A DNA stretch of 64,000 nt from Deltaproteobacteria bacterium (GCA_025363655.1 JANYDK010000032.1:1-64000), one strand, 5' to 3'. Positions 34,950-52,507 are shown, counted from the stretch's first letter. Notes: generated by a model from the letters alone, not told the origin. Numbers and translations: made by a program.

Positions 34950-37214
34950 TTACGGGCCAGCCGCGGCCAGACACGCGGATTTTTCCGGCAGAAATGCGCG
35001 AACGGTGAACGAGCCACCAGGGAGTCGCGTCTCCCTCGGATCGACGACGAGCGTGCCGCCGCCGAGCGCATCGACCCACTTTCCCGCGGCGAGGCTGTCC
35101 AACGGTGCGAGGAAGTCGGCGTCGCTACGACGCGTGGCGACGACGAGGACCGGGTCGGCGCCAGCGAGCTCGCGGACGAACACGAGGTGCTCGTCGTCGA
35201 CGGCGAGCGTTCGGTACCTGCCTCGACGAAGCGCGATCGCGCAGCTCCTCAGCTTCGAGACCTTCGCGGTGGCGTCGCGTGTGGCCTTCTGATCGGTCGA
35301 CCACGTCGCCGCTTCGGGCATCACCCGTCGCGTGTCGGGATCGGCGCGTCCGGCGAGCGCCAGCTCGTCGCCGTAGTAGACGACCGGCGCGCCCGGCAAC
35401 GTGAAGAGCAGCTCGAGCGCCATCCGCTGCTTGGCGAAGACGCGTGCATCGACCGGATCGGGAGCTGGAGAGAAGCCGTCGGCTCCGCCATCGCCGTTGG
35501 CGAGAGAGGCGAAGCGCTCGACGTCGTGGTTGCCGATCATCGTCGCCATCACCGCGCCCGCGTCGCCCCACGCGAGCTCGCCCGAGTGCACGGCGACGTC
35601 GATCGTGCGCATCGGCGTCGCTTCCTGCGCGATGGCGAAGCGCAGCGACCACATCAAAGGAAAGTCGAACTCGCTGTCGAGCCCGAAGGGACCGAGTTGG
35701 TAGCGCAGGCGATCCCATTCGCCAGCACCGACGAAGTTCTCACCGAGCAAGAACGAGCGATTTCCCCCTTGATCGAAGCGTTTGCGGACGACGTCGGCGA
35801 TGCGACGAGTCGCGAGGCGCGGCATCATCGGCACCGCATCGATGCGCACGCCGTCGGCGTTCCACCGATCGAAGAACCAGAGCACGTCGCGGCTGATCTG
35901 CGTCGCCACGACCGGGTTCTCCCACGCCAGATCGGGGAGGTAGGAGGCGAACCAACAGTCCTCGATGTGCGTGTCCCAGGGGCAGGCGGGGGTGCCGCAG
36001 ACGCAGGGTGCGTCGGTGCTGCTCGCGTGATGGAACCACCCATCCTTGGCGTGCGCCGTGAAGTACGGGTGCTGCTCGTGCACGTGGTTGGGGACGATGT
36101 CGAAGAGGACACGCATGCCGCGCGCGTGTGCTGCTGTCACCACGCCATCGAGCTCGGCATCGCCTCCGAGGCGAGGCTCGCTGCGCTCCGACGAAATCGG
36201 CCAGTAGCCGTGGTAGCTGCTGTAACTGTGGCCATCGAGGCCCGGGAAGTCGCCCTCGGGGTTCTGGTAGACGGGCGAAATCCACAGCGTGTTGACGCCG
36301 AGCGACGCGAGCTCGCCCGAGGTGATGGCGAGCCTGAGCCCTTCGAAGTCACCACCAGCGCGCGCGCTCGGCGAGGTGAGAGGCTTCGGTGCGTGAGCGC
36401 CTTGGCGGTAGCGATCGACGATCACCTGATAGATGACGGCGTCGCGCCAATCCCAGGCCGCCTTGCCGTCCTGTTCGACCCACGCCGTCGCCACGAGCTC
36501 GGGCGCAGGCCGGCCGGCGACGTCTCGCGCGCGGAGGGTGAGTTTGTTCTTGCCGGCGGCGAGGGGGACGACGACGCGAATCGAGCCTATTTTCTCGACG
36601 ATTGTCGTCGAGATGGGCCGCACACCGAGGCCCGACGCGTCGACGATCACGAGGCTCGCCGGGTCGATCGACTCGCCGGTCGCGGCGGTGAGAAATCGAG
36701 CGTTCATGGTCGCGCTCGTCGCCGAGGTCGTCACCTCGTCGAGGACCAGCGCCGGCTGGCTGCAATCGTCGGCATCGATCCACGTCACCTCGTGCCCGTC
36801 GTGGATCGCGGTGGTGCCGACGTAAGGATCGGCGTTCCATGTCTCGTCGGCGGCCAGGGGGTCGTTCTCGGCGCGCTCGATGAGGGCGTATTGCTGCTCA
36901 CCTGCCGGCGGCGTGATGGTGGCGGTGCGAAAGCCGTCAGCGCGCTCGTCGGGGAGGAGCAGGCCAGGGCGGAGCCAGTGGGTCCACGAGGAGACGAGCT
37001 CGACGCGCGCGTGAGGGGTGGACGGTTGGTACCAGACGGTGCGGGCGCAGCGGGACTGCGGCGTCTGGCCACCGCGGCTCGACGAGCAACTCGTCGTGGC
37101 GGCGAGAGTGGTCGCGGCGAGAGTGAGGGCGACCGACACGAGAACCGACGAGGCCGAGGCGAGGGTGGCCTTCCGGACGACGCGGGCAGTTCCGTGCTCG
37201 CTCGGCGTACCCAC
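34950..37214 (-). CDS. GH13 alpha-amylase-family lipoprotein, second copy
   Basis: 754 residues, GTG start. The signal with ALTLAATTLAATTSC suggests lipidation at Cys43. Two N-terminal beta-sandwich regions (~60-150 and ~155-250, the latter Ig/CBM-like) precede a GH13 barrel from ~255 with a complete motif set: DIVPNH (372-377), D459 (GVRIDAVP), E492 (LLGENF) and MIGNHD. Cys404, 406, 411 and 420 repeat the C-x-C-x4-C-x8-C insert of the downstream gene within CxCGTPACPWDT. The two enzymes share this barrel but differ in N-terminal domains, so the tandem pair probably divides labour on starch or glycogen at the cell surface. Confidence 0.92.
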   Translation of the reverse strand: MGTPSEHGTARVVRKATLASASSVLVSVALTLAATTLAATTSCSSSRGGQTPQSRCARTVWYQPSTPHARVELVSSWTHWLRPGLLLPDERADGFRTATITPPAGEQQYALIERAENDPLAADETWNADPYVGTTAIHDGHEVTWIDADDCSQPALVLDEVTTSATSATMNARFLTAATGESIDPASLVIVDASGLGVRPISTTIVEKIGSIRVVVPLAAGKNKLTLRARDVAGRPAPELVATAWVEQDGKAAWDWRDAVIYQVIVDRYRQGAHAPKPLTSPSARAGGDFEGLRLAITSGELASLGVNTLWISPVYQNPEGDFPGLDGHSYSSYHGYWPISSERSEPRLGGDAELDGVVTAAHARGMRVLFDIVPNHVHEQHPYFTAHAKDGWFHHASSTDAPCVCGTPACPWDTHIEDCWFASYLPDLAWENPVVATQISRDVLWFFDRWNADGVRIDAVPMMPRLATRRIADVVRKRFDQGGNRSFLLGENFVGAGEWDRLRYQLGPFGLDSEFDFPLMWSLRFAIAQEATPMRTIDVAVHSGELAWGDAGAVMATMIGNHDVERFASLANGDGGADGFSPAPDPVDARVFAKQRMALELLFTLPGAPVVYYGDELALAGRADPDTRRVMPEAATWSTDQKATRDATAKVSKLRSCAIALRRGRYRTLAVDDEHLVFVRELAGADPVLVVATRRSDADFLAPLDSLAAGKWVDALGGGTLVVDPRETRLPGGSFTVRAFLPEKSACLAAAGP

Positions 37215-37272
37215 CTCGGGTAACGTGCCATGCGAATCGAAGGGCGTCTCGTTTCGCCCCGCGGAGTGATGG

Positions 37273-37953
37273 TTGAAAGCTCATTCGTCGGGTACCCGAG
37301 CGCTTCTGGGCGTGATGGGGTTGGTGGTCGCGATTGCCGCGCTGATCGTCCTTCTGCGCGACCAGCGACCTGAGTCGCAAGGAGGGAACGACGCAGCCGT
37401 TGAGCCGACGGCGAGCGGGACTTCGACTCTGCCTCCAGCAGAGGCTGCCATCGTCGTCCCGAGCGGGGGAGACGCCACTCCCGATCCACTGCAAGACGCC
37501 ATGCCCCCGAAACCCGTGGCGACGGTGTCCGGTTGCCAAGAGGGCACGCAGCTCGTGGCCGGCACGACCAAGGGCCTCGAGAAAGAATCAGGGTGTGCGC
37601 ACACCGTCGATGGTGGGTTGGTGAAGGAAGGGCACTGGATCTTCGTCGACCCGCGGGGCGGCGAGACCTCGGGCGAGTTCGTCGCCGGCAAGAAAGAAGG
37701 CAAGTGGACGACCTGGGACCCCAACGGCACCGTCGTCAAATCCGAAGAGTTCCACCTCGACAACAACGACGGCCAACAGATCGAGTGGAGCCCGAAGGGC
37801 GTTCGCCTCGCTGAACGAGAATTCAAAGGAGGTCGCCTCGACGGACGCGTGACGCTTTACCTCGAGGACGGCACCATCGTTCGCGAAATCTGGAAGGGCG
37901 GTCGGCGTATCGACCCCCCGGAGCCCAGTCCCTGGCCCGTCGACGCGTCCTGA
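37273..37953 (+). CDS. Membrane-anchored MORN/YwqK-like protein, unit A
   Basis: 226 residues. TTG start with GGAG six bases upstream; the in-frame codon two triplets earlier is a stop. One N-terminal membrane segment (~10-28: LLGVMGLVVAIAALIVLL), a Pro/Ala linker, a Cys pair (C87, C107), then four MORN-like strands: KEGHWIFVDP, EFVAGKKEGKWTTWDPNG, QIEWSPKGVRLAEREF and GGRLDGRVTLYLEDGTIVREIW. Annotation tools may call such proteins YwqK-family antitoxins, but no toxin is present. Its paralogue at 42633 occupies the same position before the second MopE-type gene, so the pair likely works with, or helps present, the giant protein. Confidence 0.8.
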   Translation: MKAHSSGTRALLGVMGLVVAIAALIVLLRDQRPESQGGNDAAVEPTASGTSTLPPAEAAIVVPSGGDATPDPLQDAMPPKPVATVSGCQEGTQLVAGTTKGLEKESGCAHTVDGGLVKEGHWIFVDPRGGETSGEFVAGKKEGKWTTWDPNGTVVKSEEFHLDNNDGQQIEWSPKGVRLAEREFKGGRLDGRVTLYLEDGTIVREIWKGGRRIDPPEPSPWPVDAS

Positions 37954-38043
37954 CTTCCCATTCGGAGTGGCCAATCGACCAGCTCTCGTGTCACAATCCG
38001 GCTCTATTCTTTGCGCTGGGTAGACCCAGGTTTCCGAGGGGGA

Positions 38044-42609
<4,566 letters not shown>

Positions 42610-42632
42610 TCGGGCGTGGTACGTAACCTTCC

Positions 42633-43310
42633 GTGGAAGGTACTCGCGCCCGTAGTGGTCTCGTCGTCTTGGCGCTCGTCGTGAGCGCCGCCGCGCTCTA
42701 TGCGCTTTTCGCGAAACCGTCCGCCACCCCTCGGCCGGCGTCGACGACTTCTTCGAACGCAGCCTCGACCCAGGGGTCGAAGATCCAGCCGCCCACCCAT
42801 GTCCCCGCGGCCAGTGTCGGGGTGATCGAAGCGCTCGCCGACGTCAGCCCCAATCCAGCGACCGCGATGTCTGGCGGGCCGCCGCCCGCCGTCGGCCAGG
42901 AGTGTCCGGCCGGGACCTCGTTGCAGCAGACCCCTTCAGCCAAGGGCTGTGTTCGCAAGGAGGACGGCGGGGTGGTGCGCCTCGGTCGATGGGACTTCGT
43001 CAATCCGCTAGGTCAGACGTTCGGTGGAGAGTTCGTCGACGGCAAGGAAGAGGGCCAGTGGTCGATGTACTTTCCGAGCGGCCACAAGGCGCAAGAGAGC
43101 TGGTTCCACCAAGGGATGCTCCAGGGTTGGCAGACTCTCTGGGACGAGGACGGGCACAAGATCGTCGAGCGTCTCTACCGCGACAATCAGTTCGACGGAC
43201 CGGTCAATCGCTTCCTGCCCGACGGCACGACCGTCCGCGAAGTCTGGCAAGCCGGCACCTTGCTCTCGACCAAGCACATCGGCGCCGACGGTGAGCAACT
43301 TCCCGACTAG
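42633..43310 (+). CDS. Membrane-anchored MORN/YwqK-like protein, unit B
   Basis: 225 residues, GTG start, 23 bp after the unit A MopE gene. One membrane segment (~9-26: GLVVLALVVSAAALYALF), a Ser/Thr/Pro linker, a Cys pair flanking GTSLQQTPSAKGC, then MORN-like strands (RLGRWDFVNPLGQTF, EFVDGKEEGQWSMYFPSG, WQTLWDEDGHKIVERLY, DGPVNRFLPDGTTVREVW). It aligns along its length with the protein at 37273, including the final DGT.VRE.W block, and so is a tandem paralogue. Function unknown; position suggests a partner for the adjacent surface protein. Confidence 0.8.
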   Translation: MEGTRARSGLVVLALVVSAAALYALFAKPSATPRPASTTSSNAASTQGSKIQPPTHVPAASVGVIEALADVSPNPATAMSGGPPPAVGQECPAGTSLQQTPSAKGCVRKEDGGVVRLGRWDFVNPLGQTFGGEFVDGKEEGQWSMYFPSGHKAQESWFHQGMLQGWQTLWDEDGHKIVERLYRDNQFDGPVNRFLPDGTTVREVWQAGTLLSTKHIGADGEQLPD

Positions 43311-43405
43311 CCGCTACGGCCGTGGAAAATATGCAAGATCGACGGCGTAAGTATTGGCGCTGGGGGGCAGCTCACGTACGCTCCAGAAAGCTGGAGTCGC
43401 TTACC

Positions 43406-46972
<3,567 letters not shown>

Positions 46973-46988
46973 AAAATAGGCCGCGCGT

Positions 46989-47015
46989 GGCCGAGGTCCT
47001 TCGCTGACCTCGGCC
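46989..47015. terminator. Bidirectional terminator-like hairpin
   Basis: GGCCGAGGTC (46989-46998) and GACCTCGGCC (47006-47015) are perfect 10-bp complements around a 7-base loop. It lies between the ends of the convergent unit B gene and the histidine kinase gene. On the minus strand a TATTTTTC tract follows about ten bases later; the plus strand lacks a T-run. Confidence 0.7.
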
Positions 47016-47033
47016 CGCTCAGGGCGCGCTCAT

Positions 47034-48653
47034 CTACTTGCCGCGGGACCCGAACGCGGGAGCCTCGGGCGTCTCGTCTTGGTCGGCGCGAGCCCTCGCC
47101 ACGATCTCGGAGCGCGCGGGGAGCTCGCTGGTCGGCACGACGTTCGAGGCGCGCGTCGTCGACTCGCCGAGCGTGCTCACCGGGAGGCTGACGCGGAACG
47201 TGCTGCCCTGTCCGGCGGTGCTCTGCACGGTGATGGCGCCGCCCATCGCGGTGACTATGCCTTGCGAGATGGAGAGGCCGAGCCCGGTGCCGATGCCGAC
47301 CGGCTTGGTGGTGAAGAACGGATCGAAGATGCGATCGAGCACCGCCGGAGGCATGCCGACGCCCGTGTCGCGCACCTCGACGTAGACGTTGCCTCGCTCG
47401 CCGACGCCCGTCGAAAGGACGATTTCGTGATCGTCGAGGTGGTCGGGCGGGATCGACTGGACGGCGTTGATGAGCAGGTTGAGGAAGACCTGACCGAGCT
47501 GCGCCTCGGAAGCGCGGATGAGGGGCACCTCGCCGTATTCGCGGCGGAGGTGGGCACGGCCGCGGATTTCGAACCAGGTCATCTGCACCGTCGACTCGAG
47601 GACGTCGCGCACGTCGAGGAGCTTGTTCGGTTGCTCTTCGGCGCGGAGGAGCGCGTGCGTGCTCTGGACGATCTCGCGCATGCGCGAGACGCCGTCACGG
47701 ACGTCGTCGAGGAGCCCGACGAGCTCGGCGTTGTCGGGATCGATGCGGCGCTGCATCAGAGCCACGCTGTTGCCGACCCAGGCGAGCGGGTTGTTGATTT
47801 CGTGGACGATCGCCGCCGTGAGCGTGCCGAGGGCGACCAGACGATCGGCGTGGAGGAGCTGATCGTGGAGGCGTTTGCGATCGGTGACGTCGCGGATGAT
47901 GCTGAGGAGGAGCCGCTCGCCGCGGCCGGTCGTGCCCTGGGAGCTGACTTGAACGGGAAAACACGTGCCGTCCTTGCGACGGTGCGAGGTCTCGAAGACG
48001 AGGCCTTCGACGTCGGCGGCGGCCATCTGCGGAGCGATGAGCGCGTGCGTGGCCTCGGCGCGGAGGTCACCGATGCGCATCGCGAGGAGCTCGCTCCGGC
48101 TGTAACCGTAGGCACGCTCGGCGGCGTCGTTGGCCTCGACGATGCGACCGTCGCCGACGCGGACGAAGAGGATGACGTCGCGCGCGCGCTCGGCGAGCAG
48201 ACGATAGCGCTCGAGGCGATCTTCGGTGCGGCGTCGACGAGTGATGTCGTGCGCTTCGACGAGGACGCGGTGTTTGTCGCCCGTGGAGACGCGGGTGAAG
48301 GTGAGCTCGACGTCGACGGCGCGATCGTCTCCCGTCGCCAGGCGCGCTTCGAGTCGTCTCCGCGTGCCGCGACTCCAGACCTCGTCGAGCGCGCACTGCA
48401 CCGCGGGACGGCCGTCGTGATCGATCAAGGTGGCGAGCTCGACGAGGGAGGCGACGGGGCGACCGACCAAGGCGGCGAGCGCGGCGTTGGCGCGGAGAAT
48501 CTTCGTCGGCACCGCACCGTCGGGGCTCGGTTCGGCGAGCATCGCGAGGCCGGTGGCCGCGAGCGCGAACGAATCCGAAGGTTCGACCTCGGTCGCTCCC
48601 GCAGAAGGCGCCAGAGCCGCCAGGTCGTCCCGGTTCGAGTCCCCCACCACCAA
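47034..48653 (-). CDS. Orphan PAS-domain sensor histidine kinase
   Basis: 539 residues. Two PAS regions (~30-140 and ~150-262, the second with EANDAAERAYGYSRSELL), then a dimerisation domain with phospho-acceptor His284 in AIVHEINNPL, and a HATPase domain with N-box LINAVQS, DTGVGMP and GTGLGLSISQGIV. No membrane segments, so cytoplasmic sensing. No receiver or response regulator gene is adjacent. The start is ambiguous: three consecutive codons TTG-GTG-GTG could each initiate and no ribosome-binding site is visible. Confidence 0.93.
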   Translation of the reverse strand: MVVGDSNRDDLAALAPSAGATEVEPSDSFALAATGLAMLAEPSPDGAVPTKILRANAALAALVGRPVASLVELATLIDHDGRPAVQCALDEVWSRGTRRRLEARLATGDDRAVDVELTFTRVSTGDKHRVLVEAHDITRRRRTEDRLERYRLLAERARDVILFVRVGDGRIVEANDAAERAYGYSRSELLAMRIGDLRAEATHALIAPQMAAADVEGLVFETSHRRKDGTCFPVQVSSQGTTGRGERLLLSIIRDVTDRKRLHDQLLHADRLVALGTLTAAIVHEINNPLAWVGNSVALMQRRIDPDNAELVGLLDDVRDGVSRMREIVQSTHALLRAEEQPNKLLDVRDVLESTVQMTWFEIRGRAHLRREYGEVPLIRASEAQLGQVFLNLLINAVQSIPPDHLDDHEIVLSTGVGERGNVYVEVRDTGVGMPPAVLDRIFDPFFTTKPVGIGTGLGLSISQGIVTAMGGAITVQSTAGQGSTFRVSLPVSTLGESTTRASNVVPTSELPARSEIVARARADQDETPEAPAFGSRGK

Positions 48654-48794
48654 CGCGAAAGGTAGGACCGCCAGTCAACGGAGGGAAGGCTGCGCTGGGG
48701 ATGCGTCCGGGGTGTCCGTCCCTGCGCTGCGAGGTAGGCCAGAGTGCGCACCCGAGGCCGAAAAAAAGGTCAGCGTCGATGCCGCAGCTGCGGC

Positions 48795-48806
48795 GATGAT
48801 GGGCCG
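48795..48806 (+). promoter_or_regulatory. Candidate -10 element, leaderless start
   Basis: GATGAT at 48795-48800 is followed by six bases (GGGCCG) and the ATG at 48807. No Shine-Dalgarno site. Confidence 0.3.
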
Positions 48807-50462
48807 ATGCTTGCTCGCGCGTTCCGCGCGTCTCTCTTCGCAGCCGCGGGGGTGTGTTCGCTGCTCTCCCTCGCGGCGCCCGCTGTGGCCGCCGAGCCTT
48901 GGTCGGACGCCGTTCCAGCGTCGACGCCGCGGCGCTACCCCGTCGGGGACTACGGCTTCTACGGCGGAGTCGAGTATCGGGCCAACGCGCTCGCGATTCG
49001 GCCACTCTCGATCAACGGCGCTTCCGGCGCCGACGCGAGTTGGATCGAACATCGCCTCCGGCTCGACGCCGTGGGCGACTGGATGGAGAAGGTCAAGGTC
49101 GTGCTCTCGGCCGACGTGCTCGACGGCACGCTCTGGGGCGACAACGGCTCGCTCGGCAGCGTGCCCGAGTCGAACATCGGCACCAACATCGGCGCCAAGA
49201 ACCCCAACGTCGCGAGGCCGTGCATCACCCAGCTGGGGGCCGATGCGCTCGATCGCGAGTCGTACGGCTACGGCCTCTGCTCGCAGCAGGGCATCTCCAT
49301 CCGGCGTGCGTACGGCGAGGTGCTCCTTCCCTTCGGTCTCCTTCGTGTCGGTCGCCAACCCGTCAACATCGGGACCGGCGTCCAGAACGCCGACGGTGAC
49401 GGTCGCGCCAATCGCTTCGGCTTCGCGCGCACCGGCAGCCTCGTCGATCGCGTGCTCTTCGCGACCAAGCCGCTCGAGGCCTTCAAGCCGGAAAACAAGC
49501 GGGAAAAGAGCGACAAGCGCGGCCTCATCCTCGCGCTCGCCTACGATCGTCTGGTCACCGACAGCCCGCAGGACTCGAGCCAGAACGTGCAGCAACTCGG
49601 GCTCGCGCTTCGTTTTCTCCAACCCGAGCATGTTCTCGGGCGCGACTTGGTGATCTCCAGTTACATCGTCCAGCGCTTCGACAAGCAGTACGGCTCGCAC
49701 GTCAACAGCTTCGGGCTGCGCGCGATGAATCGCTTCGGCGATCTCTCGGCCGGCTTCGACATGGCGTTCAATTTCGGCAAGACGCGCGAGGTGTCGGAGG
49801 CGATCAGTCTCATCACCCACGATCCGGTCGTCTCGCAGACGGTTCGTCAGATCGGCGCGCGCGCGGTCATTCGCTTCGATCGGCCGCTCTGGACCGCCTA
49901 TCTCGAGGCCGACTACGCCAGCGGCGACGACGATCCGGGGCCCCGCAGCGCGCTCACCGGCTTCGTCTTCGCCGAGGACACCAACGTCGGGCTCCTCCTC
50001 TTCAAGCACGTGCTCGCCTATCAGACGGGGCGCGCCGCGGCCGCCGGCACCGAGACCCTTCGTCGCCTCGGCGCACGCTCGTATCCCGTCGACGCGATCG
50101 ACACGCGCGGCGCCTTCACCAACGCCGCGGCGATTTTTCCTCAGTTCGATCTCCACCCGCTCCCCGCGCTCTTGATCCGCGCGGGCGTCTTGATGGCCTG
50201 GGCGCCGGCGAAGGTGCTCGATCCAATCGCCTCGTTGCAAGGACACGACGGCTATCCGCCGCAGCTGATCAACGCGGTCGGTGGCAAGCCGGGCCGCTAC
50301 TACGGCACCGAGCTCGATCTCCGCGTGCAGTGGCGTCTCGAAGAACACTTCATGCTCGATCTCGAGGGGGCCATCCTCTACCCGGGCGACGCGCTCCAAG
50401 ACGAGAACGGCAAGGCGACGCGGAGCACGCTGGTGCAAGTGCGAACGACCTTCGTGCTGTGA
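48807..50462 (+). CDS. Outer-membrane beta-barrel / porin-like protein
   Basis: 551 residues. Cleavable signal peptide (LAAPAVAA-EPW). The mature part alternates amphipathic strands and charged turns (YGGVEYRANALAIRP, RLRLDAVGDWMEKVKVVLSADV, RAYGEVLLPFGLLRVGRQPVNIGTG, TAYLEADYASGDDDPG) and ends in a hydrophobic aromatic-containing strand (TTFVL), as outer-membrane barrels do. The GLLRVGRQP.N.GTG region resembles alginate-export/phosphate-selective porin-like families. Substrate unknown. It is followed after 20 bp by a lipoprotein-like gene that may be its partner. Confidence 0.78.
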   Translation: MLARAFRASLFAAAGVCSLLSLAAPAVAAEPWSDAVPASTPRRYPVGDYGFYGGVEYRANALAIRPLSINGASGADASWIEHRLRLDAVGDWMEKVKVVLSADVLDGTLWGDNGSLGSVPESNIGTNIGAKNPNVARPCITQLGADALDRESYGYGLCSQQGISIRRAYGEVLLPFGLLRVGRQPVNIGTGVQNADGDGRANRFGFARTGSLVDRVLFATKPLEAFKPENKREKSDKRGLILALAYDRLVTDSPQDSSQNVQQLGLALRFLQPEHVLGRDLVISSYIVQRFDKQYGSHVNSFGLRAMNRFGDLSAGFDMAFNFGKTREVSEAISLITHDPVVSQTVRQIGARAVIRFDRPLWTAYLEADYASGDDDPGPRSALTGFVFAEDTNVGLLLFKHVLAYQTGRAAAAGTETLRRLGARSYPVDAIDTRGAFTNAAAIFPQFDLHPLPALLIRAGVLMAWAPAKVLDPIASLQGHDGYPPQLINAVGGKPGRYYGTELDLRVQWRLEEHFMLDLEGAILYPGDALQDENGKATRSTLVQVRTTFVL

Positions 50463-50482
50463 GAAAGCACCTCGAGAAGAAG

Positions 50483-51559
50483 ATGAAACGAACGCTCCTC
50501 TCCCTCTCGCTCCTCGCCGGCGCCGTGCTCGGACCCGACGCCTGCGCGAGCTACGATCCGCCGCCGCGGCCAGTGATCGTCGGTGCCCACGAGGGCATCG
50601 TCGACGATGCGTCTGCGCCGTTGGTGGTGACGTTCGGCAAGTCGATCGATCGCAATTCGCTGAAGCTGAAGGTCGCGCGCTTCGCCGTCGACAGCCAAGG
50701 ACGGCTCGGCGACGAGGACACCGACGAGGCGACCACGCTCGGCGTCCTCTTCGCGCACGATCCCGACGACGGCGATCTCTTCGGCAAGCTCGAGTTCCTC
50801 GATCACGACACGACGATTCGCATCACGCCGAGCGCGACCTTGCCGATCGGGCCGCGCCTCGCGCTCCTCGTCGAAGCCGGTCTCGAGGCAGCCGGCGGCG
50901 AGCCGAGTACCGTCCGCAAACGCGTGCTCTTCGGGTATCCGGTGAAGCTCACCTGCGACAAGCCGGTGAGCCGCGTTTCCACTGGCGAATTCTTCGTCCT
51001 CGTCGAGGTCGACGATCCGATCAAGGTGCAGATTCGTCTCTTCGCCAGCCTCCGCGTCGAGCCGGCGACGGGGCGCTTCGTCGGCCAGTTCACGCGCGCG
51101 ATGCGCAACCCGAACCCCAATCGGTGCCCGACGCCGTGCAAGTCGGACGAGGCCTGTCGGCTCTTGCCGGCGCCTGCGTGCGTCGTTCCCTCCGAGCACG
51201 TCGGCACCGTCGACGAGTACAGCGATTTGCTCCCTGATTCGACCTCCGACGCGTCTTTTTCCTTCACCGCCGAAGGGTGCATGGAAGAGCTCGGGGACAG
51301 CACGACGATGGGCAACTCACCCGTCGACGTGGTCGTGAGGAGCCCGGCCGTGACGCTGCGATCGACCAAGCTCTCGGCCGAGATCAAGGCCGACGCGGCG
51401 GGCGTCCTACGCGCCAACGGTTCGCTGACGGCAGAGCAGGTGCAGCTCGGTGAGATCGGCAGCGGCGGTGGCTCCGGGCTCCTGACGATGCGCTCGATCG
51501 CGCCGGGGTCGATCGCCGGCATTCCGGCGCCGCCGACGTCGACGAAGGCGACCCCTTGA
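50483..51559 (+). CDS. Secreted protein with SbsA/Big_5-like N-terminal domain
   Basis: 358 residues; ATG preceded by GAGAAGAAG. Signal peptide MKRTLLSLSLLAGAVLGPDAC, possibly lipidated at the Cys although PDAC is a poor lipobox. Residues ~28-150 (IVGAHEGIVDDASAPLVVTFGKSIDRNSLKL) look like the Ig-like fold that opens with a sum of possible-consequences strand, as in SbsA_Ig domains. A cysteine cluster (NRCPTPCKSDEACRLLPAPACV) follows, then a beta-rich C-terminus. Cotranscribed with the barrel gene. Function unknown. Confidence 0.7.
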   Translation: MKRTLLSLSLLAGAVLGPDACASYDPPPRPVIVGAHEGIVDDASAPLVVTFGKSIDRNSLKLKVARFAVDSQGRLGDEDTDEATTLGVLFAHDPDDGDLFGKLEFLDHDTTIRITPSATLPIGPRLALLVEAGLEAAGGEPSTVRKRVLFGYPVKLTCDKPVSRVSTGEFFVLVEVDDPIKVQIRLFASLRVEPATGRFVGQFTRAMRNPNPNRCPTPCKSDEACRLLPAPACVVPSEHVGTVDEYSDLLPDSTSDASFSFTAEGCMEELGDSTTMGNSPVDVVVRSPAVTLRSTKLSAEIKADAAGVLRANGSLTAEQVQLGEIGSGGGSGLLTMRSIAPGSIAGIPAPPTSTKATP

Positions 51560-51589
51560 GTCGCGCCCTGACGCGCCCCTGACTCACGC

Positions 51590-51601
51590 TAGGATGCGCC
51601 G
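51590..51601 (+). promoter_or_regulatory. Candidate -10 element, leaderless start
   Basis: TAGGAT at 51590-51595 is followed by six bases (GCGCCG) and the ATG at 51602. No Shine-Dalgarno site. It would give the downstream trio its own promoter. Confidence 0.4.
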
Positions 51602-52507
51602 ATGGCGGCTACGACCGACGCGGTGAAGAGCGAGGCCGCGGCCATCGTCGAGGCGTGGCGCGCGGGGGGGCGCTTCCTTCGCACCCTCGACGGGCAGGTC
51701 TTTCTCACGGAAATCGGCGAAGCGAACGACGCCGCGCCGATCGTGCTCCTCCACGGATTTCCCACGTCGTCATGGGATTTTGCACCATTGATGCAAATAC
51801 TTGGAAAGCGACGCCGGGTCGTCGCCTTCGACTTTCTCGGCTTCGGGCTCTCCGACAAGCCGCCGGGCTTCGGCTACGCGCTCCACGAACAGACCGACGT
51901 CGCCCTCGCGGTGCTGCGTGAGCTCGGCATCACGCGAGCGCACGTCGTCGCGCACGACATGGGGACCAGCGTCGCCACCGAGCTCTGCGCGCGTCGCGAA
52001 CGCGGGCTACTTCCGGTCAAGCTCGAGACGCTGACGTTGATGAACGGCAGCGTCCACGTCGAGCTCGCCAGCCTCACCTTCGGACAGCGGCTCCTCCGCA
52101 CGCCGCTCGCACCTCTCTTCGCGCGTCTCAGTGGCGAGCGCGGTTTCGAGGCGCAGTTCCGCCGAATCTTCGCCAAGCAGCCGACGGCGCTGGAGGTGGC
52201 GGTGATGTGGCAGCTCGTCGCGCGCGAGGGTGGCGCCGGCCTGATGCCGAAGTTGATCGGCTACGTCGACGAGCGTCATCGCTATCCGGCGCGTTGGATC
52301 GGCGCCCTCGAGCGGCTCGATCTGCCGACGCTGATCGCTTGGGGAAGACGCGATCCGGTGGCGGTCTTCGCCATCGCCGAGCAGCTCGCACGGGAGATTC
52401 GCGGCGCTCGGGCGGTGACCTGGGACGAGCTCGGGCACTACCCGCAGGTGGAAGATCCGGCGCGCGTGGCGCGGACGATCGAGTCGTTTTTGGAGGGCCG
52501 CGCGTGA
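51602..52507 (+). CDS. Alpha/beta hydrolase with Asp nucleophile (haloalkane dehalogenase/epoxide hydrolase type)
   Basis: 301 residues, no signal peptide. Oxyanion motif LLHGFPTSSWDF, nucleophile Asp in VVAHDMGTSVA (HDMG form rather than GxSxG), acid region AWGRRDPVAVF and catalytic His in LGHYPQVEDP. The Asp nucleophile places it with haloalkane dehalogenases and epoxide hydrolases; the substrate cannot be told. Its stop overlaps the GTG start of the next gene by four bases, and that gene in turn overlaps the RCK gene, so the three are coupled. Confidence 0.9.
   Translation: MAATTDAVKSEAAAIVEAWRAGGRFLRTLDGQVFLTEIGEANDAAPIVLLHGFPTSSWDFAPLMQILGKRRRVVAFDFLGFGLSDKPPGFGYALHEQTDVALAVLRELGITRAHVVAHDMGTSVATELCARRERGLLPVKLETLTLMNGSVHVELASLTFGQRLLRTPLAPLFARLSGERGFEAQFRRIFAKQPTALEVAVMWQLVAREGGAGLMPKLIGYVDERHRYPARWIGALERLDLPTLIAWGRRDPVAVFAIAEQLAREIRGARAVTWDELGHYPQVEDPARVARTIESFLEGRA

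Noticed and set aside
48620-48650. tRNA-like 3' end: GGTTCGAGTC followed by an ACCACCA-like tail
   Set aside because: The T-stem does not pair (CCCGG against CCCCC), no matching acceptor strand lies 70-75 bases upstream, and the stretch overlaps the histidine kinase start. No adjacent integrase suggests an attachment site.
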